Assembly (NCBI GenBank): GCA_015522745.1
Contig: WALQ01000069.1
Span: forward strand, 1 to 6,033
Length of the DNA: 6,033 nt
DNA from: Candidatus Aenigmatarchaeota archaeon
GTDB lineage: Archaea; Aenigmatarchaeota; Aenigmatarchaeia; GW2011-AR5; WALA01
Reading direction: 5' to 3'
Below the pieces are notes generated by a model, which was given only the letters and a program-made list of their open reading frames with translations, had not been told where the DNA came from and did no database searches. The position numbers and the translations under genes are program-made. The first letter of the stretch is position 1. The number at the start of each line of letters is the position of its first letter. This document shows positions 6,001-6,033 of this stretch, in pieces.

Positions 6001-6033
6001 TTATTTGGCTATGGCAAGTACTATGTTGAAAAT
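6001..6033 (-). CDS. Possible C-terminal end of a convergent gene, cut by window
   Basis: Read on the minus strand, the final 33 bases are ten codons, IFNIVLAIAK, and a TAA stop at 6003-6001. Beyond the stop the minus strand becomes T-rich (TTATTTTTATTCTTC, 5973-5987), as expected after a gene end in archaea, so this would be a normal convergent junction with nre. Ten codons are too few to name a family. The competing reading is a plus-strand gene starting at the ATG at 6011 (MASTMLK), with the A-rich GAATAAAAATAAC at 5975-5987 as its promoter box. Confidence 0.25.
   Translation of the reverse strand: MFNIVLAIAK

Noticed and set aside
6011..6033. Start of a plus-strand gene (MASTMLK)
   Set aside because: Only seven codons are visible. 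A minus-strand gene end with a T-rich tract after its stop explains the same bases slightly better, though neither is proven.

Overview
The window reads as a piece of an archaeal chromosome. The evidence is a gene for Nre, a repair protein family known from archaea, next to a complete SMC-ScpA-ScpB set and an archaeal-type RqcH/NEMF homologue. The spacing of an A/T box in the divergent promoter also suggests archaeal, leaderless transcription. The lineage cannot be fixed from the sequence alone. Base composition is uneven: the 60-base lines I counted range from 22% G+C in rqcH to 62% in nre.

Layout. Minus strand, transcribed right to left: smc (4796 to 2349), scpA (2356 to 1673), scpB (1650 to 1129) and the first 378 codons of rqcH (1136 to the window edge). 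smc/scpA overlap by 8 bases, scpA/scpB are 22 bases apart, and scpB/rqcH overlap by 8 bases, so this is very probably one operon. Plus strand: nre (4848 to 5927) diverges from smc across a 51-base gap. That gap holds a perfect inverted repeat almost at its midpoint, placed like a TATA box for both genes. The last 106 bases are A/T-rich and hold a probable transcription end and perhaps the tail of a convergent gene.

How the genes fit together. SMC, ScpA and ScpB form the ring that organises and segregates chromosomes. Nre has a C-terminal sliding-clamp (PCNA) binding motif and belongs to a family linked to DNA repair. RqcH rescues stalled large ribosomal subunits, so its place at the end of a condensin operon is an unusual pairing of chromosome and translation functions.

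Most notable: the SMC is only 815 residues. Both ATPase head halves and the hinge are intact, but each coiled-coil arm is about 170 to 185 residues, roughly half the usual length, and the two arms match each other. I therefore read it as a functional short-armed condensin, not a broken gene. I saw no mobile element, CRISPR array, tRNA or rRNA.
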